NCBI GenBank assembly: GCA_031272145.1
Contig: JAISUL010000024.1
Location: forward strand, 1-42,324
Direction: 5' to 3'
Source: Synergistaceae bacterium
Lineage (GTDB): Bacteria; Synergistota; Synergistia; Synergistales; Aminobacteriaceae
DNA length: 42,324 nt
Shown: positions 14,356 through 30,300 of the stretch, piece by piece
Layout: each line of letters opens with the position of its first letter
Numbering within the stretch: the first letter of the stretch is position 1
Made by a program: the position numbers and the translations under genes
The notes under the pieces: generated by a model
What the model was told of the DNA's origin: nothing
Database searches by the model: none
The model's input: the letters and a program-made list of their open reading frames with translations, nothing else

Positions 14356-16835
14356 GACGGCTTATGCTCCTTCGCTCTGTACCCGCTACTCCAGCCTTCC
14401 GCCGCGCCGGGCAGTCCGCGCTCGCCGAGCCAGTATTTCGGCCACTCTGCCCCGTGCTCGTCGCGCAGCACCTTTATCCTCGCGATGTCCTCCTTAGCCC
14501 CAGCCCCTACGAACGACAGAGCCACCGGGCCGAGGCCCAACTCAAACAGCTTCCGCCCCATCGGGTTGGCGAAGTAATAGTGCCTCTTGCGCGTCGCACC
14601 GGCTATGAGCGCCACCTGCCTGTCGTTCAGGCCGAATATCCGCTTGTACAGCTCGGCGGAGTGCTCCGTGCGCGCCTCTGGGTTCGGCAGGAATATCTTG
14701 GTCGGGCATGACTCGACCAGGGCGCTCGTTATGGCGCTCTCAGCTATGTCCGACACGTTTTGCGTCGCCATAACGACGGCGCAGTTGGCCTTGCGCAGGA
14801 CCTTCAGCCACTCCTTTATCTTGCCGGAGAAGACTGGGTTGCCAAGGGCCAGCCACGCCTCGTCTATGACCAGCATGGTGGGCCGTCCGGTCAGGCGCTT
14901 CTCTATCTGCCGGAACAAAAACAGCAGCACGGGGCCGACGATGTTCTTGCCGTACTGCATCAGCTCCTCCATCTCGAACGTCACGAGGCTCTTGTACTTT
15001 ATGTCGTTCTTCCGCCCGTCGACGAAGTTCCCCGCCGCGCCGCCGCCTATCTGGTAGTAGGACAGCAGCCGCCTCACCTTCTCGGACTGCACCGTGCTGA
15101 TGTAAGCCGTGATGGTTCTGTCCTCGCTTTTGGAGGTGGAGTCGGCCAAGATGTTCACCGCCTCGCGCACCAAAGAGCGGTCTTCGGCGCCGAGGTGGTC
15201 GCCTGGGTTGTCCTCGAGCTGGAGCTTCAGCAGGGCGTCCAGAAACTCGCATGCCCAGCCTCTGTCCTCCTGGGAGTCGAGGTCGGCCAAGGGGCAGAAG
15301 CCGCCCGCCTCGGCCAAGGCTCCGAGGTCATAGTGGGCCGCGTCCAGGCACGACGCGGTAAGGGCGAACATTGACATGCCCTTGTCGAAAACGAACACCT
15401 GGGAGTTCTTGTACCGCTCGAACTGCGAGACCAGCGTCGCCAAGAGAGTCGACTTGCCCGCGCCGGTCGGCCCCAAGATCAGAGTGTGCCCCACGTCGTC
15501 CACGTAGAGGTTCACGCGGAACGGCGTCGTGCCGATCGTCGCGGCCTGCATAAGCGCCGGGCTGTTCGGGGGGAAGTGCGGAGGAGGGGACGGGCAGAAC
15601 TCCGACCCAGACCACTCGTGCGAAAGGGGGGCCAGGTCAGCGAAGTTCAGGCTGTGAAGGTACGGCTTCCTGACGTTCTCCCGTCCGTGCCCAGGCAGAG
15701 AGCCCAGGAAGGCCTCCAGGGCGTTGCGTCTCTCCAGCCTGATGGGGAAGGCCAGGCGCTCGAAGATCTTCGTGATCTCCCTGACCCCGCGGTTGACCGT
15801 CTCCTCGTCGTCGCCCTTCAGCATGACTGTGGAGGTGTAGTGCCCGTAGATTATCGACCCCTGCTCTATGAGGGACTGGGCCGACTCCAGCTCCTTGACC
15901 ATCTGCAGCGCGTACTGGTCGGGCGGGGCAGGGGTGTTCATCATAGCGGCAGTGAAGGGGTAGACCTTCTGCTGCCATTTCCGCCTGTCGGAGTTGATCT
16001 TGTTCCGCGCGTACTGCTGATCCGTCACGATGAACCGCGACGACCACACCATGTCTATTGGCATCTTCTCCACGTCGGCCAAGATGCCAGGGTAGGAGTA
16101 GGACGGGAAGCCGTCGATGCTCAGTATCGCGACGATGCGTCCGTCGTAGACCAGGAAGTTCCCGTTTTCGAGGTCGCGGGCCAGCCACGAGTCGAGGTCG
16201 CTCGGCGGGTTCGGCAGTCGGCACGGGTGCTTCTTGGAGTTGAGTATCATATTGATGGCGCCGAGAAGCTCGTCGCAGTTCGTGGCGGGCTCGTACGTCA
16301 GACGACTGAACCGCACGGTCTGGGAGAAGCTGGTCTGGAAGCGCGCGATCATCTCGTTGAAGCGCTTTATGTCCCTCTCGATGTAGGACACGTCATCGTC
16401 GTCGCGCCCCATCATAAAGTCCCCCAGCTTCTTCATGAACCCGCCGCGCGCGTGCATGGGCGGCATGTATGTCAGGAACAAGTACGAAAACGACTCGTAG
16501 TGGGCGCCCTCTTTGGAGAACTGCGTCATGCGCTCGCCGTCTATCAGCGCGTTGGTCGGCTCGCTGAAGAACCCCTCAGGGTATCCAGACGACGGCACGC
16601 GCACCACGACCTGGTGCAGCATCCACCCCTCGTCCAGGGTCTTGACGGCGTTGTTGAACGACGCGGAGAGCCACTCTGCGTCCGCAACCGTGGCGCTCTC
16701 GAGGTCAGGCCCGCGGTAGAGGAAGCCCGCTAGGTACGAGCCGTTCTTGAGCAGCATGACGCCCGGCTCAAGCATGACCCTGTACTGCAGGTAGGCGTCC
16801 AAGCCGATCGGAGTCGGTCTGTCCTGCTGGCCCAT
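14352..16835 (-). CDS. trbE: TrbE/VirB4-type T4SS ATPase
   Basis: 827 residues, close to RP4 TrbE. The N-terminal VirB4 domain (about 1-400) includes FNNAVKTLDEGWMLH and GHYTSTVMLKG. The C-terminal AAA-like ATPase has Walker A GPTGAGKST near residue 458 and Walker B MLVIDEAWLAL near 655. VMATQNVSDIAES and an RKRHYYFANPMGRKLFEL tail follow, typical of the family. It powers pilus assembly and transfer at the inner membrane. The ATG at 16835 lies 2 nt after the trbD stop; the longer upstream frame runs antisense and was rejected. No TrbB/VirB11 partner ATPase is in the window. Confidence 0.92.
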   Translation of the reverse strand: MGQQDRPTPIGLDAYLQYRVMLEPGVMLLKNGSYLAGFLYRGPDLESATVADAEWLSASFNNAVKTLDEGWMLHQVVVRVPSSGYPEGFFSEPTNALIDGERMTQFSKEGAHYESFSYLFLTYMPPMHARGGFMKKLGDFMMGRDDDDVSYIERDIKRFNEMIARFQTSFSQTVRFSRLTYEPATNCDELLGAINMILNSKKHPCRLPNPPSDLDSWLARDLENGNFLVYDGRIVAILSIDGFPSYSYPGILADVEKMPIDMVWSSRFIVTDQQYARNKINSDRRKWQQKVYPFTAAMMNTPAPPDQYALQMVKELESAQSLIEQGSIIYGHYTSTVMLKGDDEETVNRGVREITKIFERLAFPIRLERRNALEAFLGSLPGHGRENVRKPYLHSLNFADLAPLSHEWSGSEFCPSPPPHFPPNSPALMQAATIGTTPFRVNLYVDDVGHTLILGPTGAGKSTLLATLVSQFERYKNSQVFVFDKGMSMFALTASCLDAAHYDLGALAEAGGFCPLADLDSQEDRGWACEFLDALLKLQLEDNPGDHLGAEDRSLVREAVNILADSTSKSEDRTITAYISTVQSEKVRRLLSYYQIGGGAAGNFVDGRKNDIKYKSLVTFEMEELMQYGKNIVGPVLLFLFRQIEKRLTGRPTMLVIDEAWLALGNPVFSGKIKEWLKVLRKANCAVVMATQNVSDIAESAITSALVESCPTKIFLPNPEARTEHSAELYKRIFGLNDRQVALIAGATRKRHYYFANPMGRKLFELGLGPVALSFVGAGAKEDIARIKVLRDEHGAEWPKYWLGERGLPGAAEGWSSGYRAKEHKPS

Positions 16836-16837
16836 GC

Positions 16838-17200
16838 TTAGAGCCACCTTTTGGTCACGCTCGGCGGCATCCCACTCCTGCCCCGCTCGATCAGGCTGTG
16901 GGCGGGATAGAAGAACTGGTTGATGAACGGCCTGTCCGAGTAGGAGCTGGAGCGCCGAAACACGTCCATCATAAGAGGGTCGGCCTTGCCCATCAGCCTG
17001 AGCCCGAAGCTTATCAGAAACCACGCCCCGGCCGCGAGAAACATGATGCCCCAGTTGCCCCGCGAAAAGCCGAGGTTGAACCCGACGTAGCCGCACATAA
17101 TGGCGCTGGTCGCAAACAAGCTGCGGTCGCAGCCCATAATGAGAAGCGGCTTCGTCATGCTCTGGTTTATGGTGAGCTGACGAAGCTTTTCGTCCGCCAT
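16838..17200 (-). CDS. trbD: TrbD/VirB3-type T4SS membrane protein
   Basis: 120 residues with two hydrophobic segments (about 18-40 and 48-70). Its N-terminus LTINQSMTKPLLIMGCDRSLF is typical of VirB3/TrbD, in which the P-L-G-x-R pattern is conserved. It is required for pilus formation and works with TrbE. The start at 17200 has only a weak ribosome site, so coupling to trbC is likely. The stop is followed within 2 nt by trbE. Confidence 0.85.
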   Translation of the reverse strand: MADEKLRQLTINQSMTKPLLIMGCDRSLFATSAIMCGYVGFNLGFSRGNWGIMFLAAGAWFLISFGLRLMGKADPLMMDVFRRSSSYSDRPFINQFFYPAHSLIERGRSGMPPSVTKRWL

Positions 17201-17235
17201 GATGATAAAAAAAGCGCCCCGCCGCGGCAGCCGCT

Positions 17236-17562
17236 TCAGAGCGGCAGCAAAGCGGAGGTGGTGTAGAAAGCGCTCAGAAAGCCGGAGGCGCTGACGATTA
17301 TGCCCAGCACGAGCACGAGGTAGACGGTCGTGCGCATGAACCCCTGTATGTTGCCCCCGAAGAGCAGCATAGCCCCGGCTCCGACTATCGCAATAAGAGA
17401 GACGACCATGGCGACGGGGCCGGTTATGGAGTCCCTGAGAAGACTGAGCCCGCTGTCCCAAGGAAGCGTGTTGGTGCCCGCAGCAAACGCTGCGTCCGCA
17501 AACGCAGCCACCGCCGTCCCAGTTAGCAGAGCCGCGATAACCCAGAAAATTTTCCTTTGCAT
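17236..17562 (-). CDS. trbC: TrbC/VirB2-type conjugative pilin
   Basis: 108 residues. A signal peptide (about 1-28) ends ADAAFAAG, followed by a short polar segment and two hydrophobic helices (GPVAMVVSLIAIVGAGAMLLF and TVYLVLVLGIIVSASGF). This is the standard pilin layout. In RP4-type systems the pilin is further processed and cyclised by TraF, which is encoded downstream here. GAGGGGG lies about 8 nt before the ATG at 17562. A separate promoter at 17625-17653 precedes it, which may allow T4SS expression apart from rpoBC. Confidence 0.85.
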   Translation of the reverse strand: MQRKIFWVIAALLTGTAVAAFADAAFAAGTNTLPWDSGLSLLRDSITGPVAMVVSLIAIVGAGAMLLFGGNIQGFMRTTVYLVLVLGIIVSASGFLSAFYTTSALLPL

Positions 17563-17624
17563 CACAAAATCCCCCTCAGCAAATTATATGTCCCCAAAAA
17601 ACGCGGCGGAACGCGAGCATAGGA

Positions 17625-17653
17625 AATATAGCGCTCTGGCACGGATACGTCAA
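17625..17653 (-). promoter_or_regulatory. Internal sigma70-like promoter before trbC
   Basis: On the minus strand TTGACG (17648-17653), a 17-bp spacer and TATATT (17625-17630). It overlaps the end of the upstream gene and reads into trbC. A weak CGCG stem followed by six T lies just downstream and could add attenuation, but it is too short to call a terminator. Confidence 0.5.
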
Positions 17654-18438
17654 TACCCTGTCTGCCTCGGCGCCACTTCTCCCATCCAGTAGTACCCCCA
17701 CACCATCGCCTGACGCGACAGCACCGGAGTGTCCGACTCGTACCACGTGAAGCCGGAGCGCTTCGACATCCTCGTGAGCTCGTAGATGTGGTTCCGGATG
17801 ATGTCGGTCGGGTGCTCGCCGTCGCTTCGGGCCGTCATGTGGTACCACGCGTGCCCAGTCCAGGCGTAGATCACGCGCGGGTAGTTCCCGCGCCACGCCA
17901 CGGGGAGGGAGGGCTTGTTCAGCACCCCCACCCTGTCCACGCTGCTCTTCCAGCCCCCAAGCTGCATGAAGCGCATGTCGAAGAGCCAGTCCGGCATGTA
18001 GGTCGAGCTCGGCGTCCCCGGCAGGGGGACAGCCGTCCCCAATCTAGCTCCGACGGAGGGCTGGGTCGCTAGCTCCGAGCGCCCGGCGTCGGGGAGGGTC
18101 GTCACCGACGAGATCTGCACGGAGCCAGGGAACGGGTTCAGCCCAGCAAGGGACGGGACGACCGACCCGACGACGTAGTGCGTGGGCGTGATTATGGGGC
18201 CGTTGAACGTGCCGTAGACCCACACCCCGTCCTTGTTCTTGGTCACGGGGTAGCCGTCGAACGTGGCGTACCACCCGGCCGGGGCGTTGTAGGGCTTGTA
18301 GAGGCTGAACTTCATGCCGGCGTAGGGAGGCTGCTCCACCAAAAGCGGCTCGACCGCGTAGAACTTACCCCATGCGGAGGCCGCAAAGCAGCACACCGCG
18401 ACCGCCGCCACCGCTACCGTGAGTGCCCTGCTTTTCAT
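17650..18438 (-). CDS. Secreted protein of unknown function, T4SS locus
   Basis: 262 residues. A signal peptide (about 1-25, ending FAASAWG) precedes a mature part rich in Pro, Trp and Tyr. Segments include YNAPAGWYATFDGYPVT, NPFPGSVQISSV and SGFTWYESDTPVLSRQAMVW. The ATG at 18438 is chosen because AGGAGG, overlapping the stop of the upstream gene, sits at ideal spacing. The aromatic, Cys-poor mature chain suggests a folded periplasmic or surface domain, but I recognise no family. In a standard trb locus trbB would occupy this position. Together with the TPR protein it may be a lineage-specific T4SS component. Confidence 0.65.
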   Translation of the reverse strand: MKSRALTVAVAAVAVCCFAASAWGKFYAVEPLLVEQPPYAGMKFSLYKPYNAPAGWYATFDGYPVTKNKDGVWVYGTFNGPIITPTHYVVGSVVPSLAGLNPFPGSVQISSVTTLPDAGRSELATQPSVGARLGTAVPLPGTPSSTYMPDWLFDMRFMQLGGWKSSVDRVGVLNKPSLPVAWRGNYPRVIYAWTGHAWYHMTARSDGEHPTDIIRNHIYELTRMSKRSGFTWYESDTPVLSRQAMVWGYYWMGEVAPRQTGY

Positions 18439-18448
18439 GTTCGGCCTC

Positions 18449-19276
18449 CTATTGATATTCATACTTATACGTCGGATTATACGGAGAATAGTACGGCGCG
18501 GACGGAGGGGCGTACAGAGGGGGCTGGAACGAGCCGTCGGGCGCGGCGTCGGGCGCAGGGGGGAGGTACACCGGCACTCTCGGCGCGTCCGGGGCAGCCG
18601 GCGGAGCGGGACGAGCGTAAAGCTGCGCTGACTCCGGGGAGCCGGGCGGGATGGACGTCACGTCGGTCTTGTGGGCCTCGACTCGGTAGACTCTGGCAGG
18701 GCGCAGCGGGTCCCAAAGGGGCGTCTTGTCGGCGTCGTTCGGGTAAGTCACGACGCGGGAGAGAGGCGGGAACGCCGGGTCCTCCTTCAGGGCGCGGGTG
18801 TAAAAGAACTGCGCCTGCGAGAGCTGCCCCACTGCCTCATGACAGCGCCCGTACCAGTACCACGCGTTCGGGTTGCGGCGCTCCTGCCCCACGGCTATCT
18901 GCAGCCATGGCATGGCGGCCTCATAGCGCTTCTCGTCCATGAGGGCGATGCCCCGCTCAAGCGCCGTGGGCTGCGGCGGCTTTTTCACGCTCTCGGCGGG
19001 CTTGGCTTTGCTAGCCGTGCTCACAGCCTTCTTCCTGCTCTTCTTTTTTGGCTTGCGGATGGTGGCCTTGCGCACCGACTTCTTCACGGCTGCGTCGGCG
19101 GATGCCACGCCGGACGCGTGCTTGGGGTCGTCCGCCGTCGTGTCGCCGTTGGCGAACGAGGGGGCAGCCGTCCCGGAATAGGACGCGAGCAAGCAGAGCA
19201 AAAAAACCGACAGCGCAGCGACGGCCGTCGCCTTTCTCAGCGCAGCCCAGGCCGTCGCTTTCTTGTTCGCTCTCAT
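18449..19276 (-). CDS. Exported TPR protein directly after rpoC
   Basis: 275 residues. A hydrophobic signal or anchor (about 15-35) precedes a Lys/Arg-rich linker (KKSVRKATIRKPKKKSRKK). At least one to two TPR-like helical repeats follow (ALERGIALMDEKRYEAAMPW, then NAWYWYGRCHEAVGQLSQAQ). The tail is Pro and Tyr-rich (PPLYAPPSAPYYSPYN). TPRs usually bind partner proteins. The ATG at 19276 is 4 nt after the rpoC stop. Its GGAG ribosome site is made of the last rpoC codon and stop, so translation is probably coupled to rpoC. This gene is the physical link between RNA polymerase and the T4SS run. Confidence 0.7.
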   Translation of the reverse strand: MRANKKATAWAALRKATAVAALSVFLLCLLASYSGTAAPSFANGDTTADDPKHASGVASADAAVKKSVRKATIRKPKKKSRKKAVSTASKAKPAESVKKPPQPTALERGIALMDEKRYEAAMPWLQIAVGQERRNPNAWYWYGRCHEAVGQLSQAQFFYTRALKEDPAFPPLSRVVTYPNDADKTPLWDPLRPARVYRVEAHKTDVTSIPPGSPESAQLYARPAPPAAPDAPRVPVYLPPAPDAAPDGSFQPPLYAPPSAPYYSPYNPTYKYEYQ

Positions 19277-19280
19277 ACTC

Positions 19281-24331
<5,051 letters not shown>

Positions 24332-24350
<19 letters not shown>

Positions 24351-27300
24351 GAGTCGGCACCCTCCTTATCAGATTCAGAGTCAGAGCCAAACACTTCAGC
24401 ATCAGACGCGTTCGACTCCTCCGTCAAAGAAGCGTCGTCAGAGTCGGCGTCGGAATCCTCCGCGTCCTCCGCGCCGCCGGAATCCTCCGCTTCCTCCGAG
24501 TCCTCGGCCTCAAAGAGGTCGCCCCGTCCTCCCTCGTCTGAGTACGTTCTTATCCGCCCCTCAGGGGTGTCGCCCTCGAACATGATCTCGCGGCGCGGCC
24601 TCATGGTCTGCATCTCGTCCTCGTCCTCGGAGTCCATGTTCCCCATCGTGCCGTCGTCGTACTGAACCTCGACGTCAAGCCCGAGACCCTGAAGCTCCTT
24701 GACCAGCACGCGGAAGCTCTCAGGCACGCCGGGCTTGACAAGGTTCTGGCCCTTGACTATGCTCTCGTAGGTCTTGTCGCGCCCCCTGATGTCGTCGGAC
24801 TTGACCGTCAGTATCTCCTGAAGCACGTTGGCAGCGCCGTAGCCCTCCAGCGCCCAGACCTCCATCTCGCCGAACCGCTGTCCGCCGAACTGCGCCTTGC
24901 CCCCAAGCGGCTGCTGAGTTATCAAACTGTACGGGCCGGTAGACCGAGCGTGAATCTTGTCGTCAACAAGGTGAATCAGCTTCAGCATGTACATGCAGCC
25001 GACGGTCACCTTCTTCTCCATAGGCTCGCCGGTGCGCCCGTCGCGCAGCGTTATCATGCCGTGCTCCGTGAGGTCGGGGTACTTCATCGCGGCAAGCTTC
25101 CCCAGCTCCTCGAATATCTCCTCGCTCTTCGCCCCCTCAAACACCGGCGTGGCCACGTGCCAGCCGTTGTTCAGCGCAACGAAGCCCATTATCGTCTCAA
25201 GAACCTGCCCAAGGTTCATGCGGCTGGGGACGCCCAGCGGGTTCAAAACCACGTCCACCGGCGTGCCGTCGGGTAGGTAGGGCATGTCCTCCACAGGAAG
25301 TATGCGGCTCACCACGCCCTTGTTGCCGTGGCGCCCAGCCATCTTGTCCCCGACCGTTATCTTGCGCCACTGCGCCACGTAGACCTTGACCGCCCTCAAC
25401 ACGCCAGGCGAAAGCGCCTCAGGCGCCGTCTCGCGCGTCATCTGCTTGACGGCCACGATCTTTCCCCTTGCTCCGTGCGGCAGCTTGAGCGAGTTGTCTC
25501 GCACCTCGCGCGCCTTCTCGCCGAAGATCGCCCGAAGCAGCTTCTCCTCGGGCGTCTGCTCCGACTCCCCCTTGGGCGTGACCTTGCCGACCAAAATGTC
25601 CCCGGCGTTGACCTCCGCGCCGATGCGTATCACCCCGTCCTCGTCGAGGTTGCGCAGCATGTCCTCGCCGACGTTCGGGATGTCGCGCGTGATCTCCTCA
25701 GGCCCAAGCTTAGTCTCGCGCGCCTCGGTCTCGTATTCCTCTATGTGGATGGACGAAAACTTGTCGTGCTTCACAAGGTTCTCGTTGAGAAGTATCGCGT
25801 CCTCAAAGTTGTAGCCCTCCCACGGCACGAACGCAACGACCACGTTCTGCCCCAGTGCGAGCTCTCCCTCGTCCATGGACTGCCCGTCCGCTATTACCTG
25901 GTCGGCGTCGACCCTCTCGTTCTTGCGCACCAGAGGCCGCTGGTGTATCAGAGTCCCCTGGTTGGAGCGGCGGAACTTTATCAGGTCGTAGGTCTTCCGA
26001 GCCCCGCCCGGAAGCTCGCGCACCAAGAGCGCTGTGATGACCTCCGCACCCGACAAAGCCCGCTCGATCTCGCCGGCGTCAGCGGCGGTGAAGACCGCAG
26101 CGCCTCGCAGCACCAACCCACGCTCGCGCAGCGCGGCCTCAATGGCGTCGACGCCGAAGCCGCCGGACTCGGGTGTTTCGGGCTTGGCCTCGCCCAGAGT
26201 CTTCTTGAACTTCTCCAGAGCGTCACGGATGTGCTTCCCCCGCGGCCCCCTCGGGTCTACCTGAACGAGCTTGCGCCTATTCTTGAACGCCTTGTCGAGC
26301 TCGGCCACGGTCTTTATGCTGTTCTTGACCTCGAGAGCCCGCCGCGTCTGGGTGTCAAGACCCAAGACCGTCAGGGGGGAGGCCATAGACGCCGCTGGCG
26401 CCTCGGGCTTCCCGCCGACGCCCGTCTCCGCGGCGATGCGCAAGGCCAAGCCGCGAACATGAAGTGCGGCCTCGATCGCGTCGAGGTCAGAGGCGGTGAA
26501 GACGGGCTCGCCGGCGTTGGGCTTAAACTTCTCCAATGCCGCGTCGATGTCCTTTTCCAGCTGGCCGCCCTTAGAGATGTCCTTGATCTTGCTCCCTGAG
26601 TTTCTAGCCTGTACAAGATCGGCGACCGAGCTGATCTTGGGATCGGTGCTCTTCTTAATGACGTTCAGGATGCGCGCGGCGTTGGCCTTAGGCAGTAACG
26701 GCTCCAGCTTCTCCACCGGAACGTTCATCGCGCCGAGGTCAGCAGCGGTGAAAACGGGCCCGGCGCCGCCGGCCTTAAACTTCTCCAATGCCGCGTCGAT
26801 GTCCTGCTCCAGCTGGCCGCCCTTAGAGATGTCCTTGATCTTGCTCCCGGAGTTCCTAGCCTGTACAAGATCGGCGACCGAGCTGATCTCGGGGTCGGTG
26901 CTCTTCTTAATGACGTTCAGGATGCGCGCGGCGTTTGCCTTCGGCAGGAACGGCTCCAGCGTGCTTACTGGGACGTCCATGTCAGCGGGAGCGGAGGGTC
27001 TGTTTACTGCTGCCGCCAGATCAGCCCGCGACTTTGCGATAAGGCCGCTCACAGTGCTGATGCCGGCGGAATCCAGCAAGGCGTGGACAACGGCCCCGGC
27101 GCGATCGCTGTAGATGCCGAGCTCGCCGACGGGCAGGTCAGGCATGCCGTCCGGCAGGACGCCTATGCCCTCGGTGCCGCGCAAGACCAAGCCGCGCGCG
27201 CGCAGGGCGGCCTCGATGGCGTCGAGGTCAGGGGCGGTGAACACGGGCTCGGCGCCGCCCTGAAACTTCTCCAATGCCGCGTCGAGGTCATGTGACAGTT

Positions 27301-30300
27301 TGCCGGGCCTGCCGTCTTTATTGATGCCAGCTATCCCGGACTTCAGCGCCTCTATAAGCTCGGCAACCGTGGTTACCTTGGGGTCAGAGTTCCTAAGGGC
27401 TTTCAGGATATTAGAGACGTTGGTCTTAGACACGTTAGCATTAGACAAAAACTGCTCGTCCACCGGAACGTCCATGTCGACGGGGGCGGAGGAGCTGTTT
27501 GCTACTGCCGCCAGATCAGCCCGCGACTTGGCGATAAGCTCGCTCACAGTGCTGATGCCGGCGAAATCCGACAAGGCGCTGACAATAGCCTCGGCGCGAT
27601 CGCCGTAGATGCCAAGCTCGCCGACTGGCAGGTCAGGTGCGCCGTCCGGCAGGACGCCTATGCCCTCGGCGCCGCGCAAGACCAAGCCGCGCGCGCGCAG
27701 GGTGGCCGAGATGGCGTCGAGGTCAGCAGCGGTGAACACAGGCCCGGCGCCGCCCTGAAACTGCTCCAATGCCGCGTCGATGTCCTGCTCCAGCTGGCCG
27801 CCTTTGGAGATGTCCTTGATCTTGCTCCCGGATTTTCTCGCCTGTACAAGATCGGCAACAGAGCTGATATTGGGGTCAGTGCTCTTCTTAAGGACGTTCA
27901 GAATGCGGGTAGCCCGAGCCTTCGGCAAAAGCGGCTCAAGCTCGTCTATCGAAACGTCCATGTCGACGGGAGCTGAGGAGTTGTTTGCTACTGCCGCCAG
28001 ATCAGCCCGCGACTTGGCGATAAGCTCGCTCACAGTGCTGATGCCGGCGAAATCCGACAATGCGCGGACGACGTCCTCGGCGCATTTGCCGTAGATGCCG
28101 AGCTCGCCGACCGGGAGGTTCAGCACTTCGTCCGGCGCAGCGACTGCCCCTGAACTCGCCGGCAGCGCGGCCGCGTTGGGCTCAAGTGCGGTGGAAACTG
28201 GCGCACCGCTGGCCCTAAACTTCTCCAATGCCGCGTCGATGTCCTGCTCCAGCTGGCCGCCTTTAGCGATGTCCTTGATCTTGCTTCCGGACTTCCTTGC
28301 CTCCACAAGATCGGCGACCGAGCTGATCTTTGGGTCGGCGCTCTTACTAAGGACGTTCAGAGTGCGGGTGGCCCTAGCCTTCGGCAAAAACGGCTCAAGC
28401 TCGCCTATCGGAACGTTCATGTCAACAGGGGCAGGGGAGCTGTTCACCACTGCCTCCAGTTCAGCCCGCGACTTGGCAATGAGGTCGCTAATGCTCTCGA
28501 TTCCGGCGTCGCGCAGGCGGGTGAAAACGTCGCCTAGGTCGTCGACGCGGAAGTTCGGCACTTCGTAGGGCATGACGCCGGAGCCTTTGACGGACAGAAG
28601 CTCTTCCACAGTGATTAGCCTGCCAGCCGCAAGGGCGTCTAGATAGTCAGGATAGTAGTTATCAAGCAGGGCGCCGATGACTGGACTGACGTTAAAGCCC
28701 TTGGCCACGACGCGGCAGGGTGCCGACGCTAGCCTGAGAATAGAGTCGTTCAGCTTCCGATTCCTGCCGTTCACAGTTATGCCTGCAAGGTCAGTGACTA
28801 GAACCTTCCCGTTCAGCCTCTCGCGGAACGCCGCCTCGTTCACGAAAACCTCGTTGCTATAGTCCCCTGCTCCGAGCACGAACTTCGACACCATCGTGCC
28901 AGGCCTCAGGAGGAGCCGCAGCGCTGCCTCGTCCAGCGTCTTGCCGAACAGAGGCCGCGTAAGCTCGTCGGCCATGTCTATCTCTTTGATGACGAGCTGG
29001 CCGAGCTGTTCGCAGTCCAAAACGCGCCACGCCTCGTTCAGCGCGCGCATTACTTCCTTCTCGTCGCCGTCCTCGAGGACTTTTATGTACTCGGAGTCAA
29101 CCCACGTGACGACGCCCGGCCTCTTCGCCACCACGCATGAGCCGGAGTCCTTCGCTATGCGGTGCTCTATGCCTGTGCCCACGCGCGGCGCGTCGGGGAA
29201 GATCAGCGGCACGGCCTGACGCTGCATGTTAGACCCCATCAGGGCGCGGTTCGCGTCGTCGTGCTCCAAAAACGGGATAAGCGCCGTGGAGGACGAAACT
29301 ATCTGCTTCGGCGACACGTCCATGTAGTCGACGTCCTCAACTGGGATCGACTCGATGTCGTCCTGATGGCGCGTGACGACAACGCCGCCGACTGGTATGG
29401 GGGTCGCTTTCTTCTTCCAAGACTCATCGATTGCGTCGGCGTCCTCGGCGCTGAAGACCACGGCGCCGAGCAAAACCAAGCCCTCTTTACGCAAAGCGGC
29501 CTCGATCTCGTCGAGGTCAAGGGCGGTGAAAACTGGCTCGCCGCCGGGCTGCTTGGCAATAAGGCCGCGCACCGCGCTGAACTCGGCGTCGTCCACGCAG
29601 ACCTCGACCTCGCGCCCGTTGGCGGATGCAGACTCGAGTTTACTAATGGCATCCTTGACGTGCTTGAAGTTGGCCGACTTGACGCCCGTCTTGCTGCCGA
29701 CGATCTCCCCGAGCTTGTCGTCCGCCAGGTTTTTAAGCTGGCCGACGTTCTCGATACCCGCGGCATTGAGGGCGTCCACTATCTTCTTTTTAACGCCGCC
29801 GGTGGCCGGAATGTCGAGCTTGTCAAGCGGCTGGCCGTAGACGCCGCCGTCTTCGACGGCATCCGTGAGTACGAACTTCGATGCCTTAGCGTCAGGCCCG
29901 AAAAGAAGCCGTACCGCCGCCTCGTCAAGCGGCTTGCCTACCAGCGGCCTCGTCTGCTTGTCTGCCTCGTCTATCTCTTTGATAACGAGCTGGCCGCAGT
30001 CCAAAAGCTTGCGCACCAAGACCGCGGTTACAAGCGCTCCGCTGTCGTTGGCTATAACGTTACAAGGTACGTTCACGCGCTGAGGGGTGGAGTCGTTCAG
30101 CCTCTCGCGGAACGCTGCATCGTCCACGAAGACCTCGAACTCACGCCTGCCGGCGTCGCCGTCCTCGGCCGCGTCCACGAGCACGAACTTCGAGACCGCC
30201 GTGCCAGGCCCGAGGAGAAGCCGTATCGCCGCCTCGTCAAGCGGCTTGCCGATTAGTTGCCTCGTCTGCTCGTCGGCTCCGTCTACCTCTTTAAGAACGA

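Noticed and set aside
15486-16733. Long plus-strand open frame opposite trbE
   Set aside because: It is the antisense shadow of conserved trbE codons, with no ribosome site and Val/Arg/His-rich composition typical of GC-rich shadow frames.
25328-26599. Long plus-strand open frame opposite rpoB
   Set aside because: It mirrors conserved RpoB core and repeat codons and has no ribosome site or family likeness.
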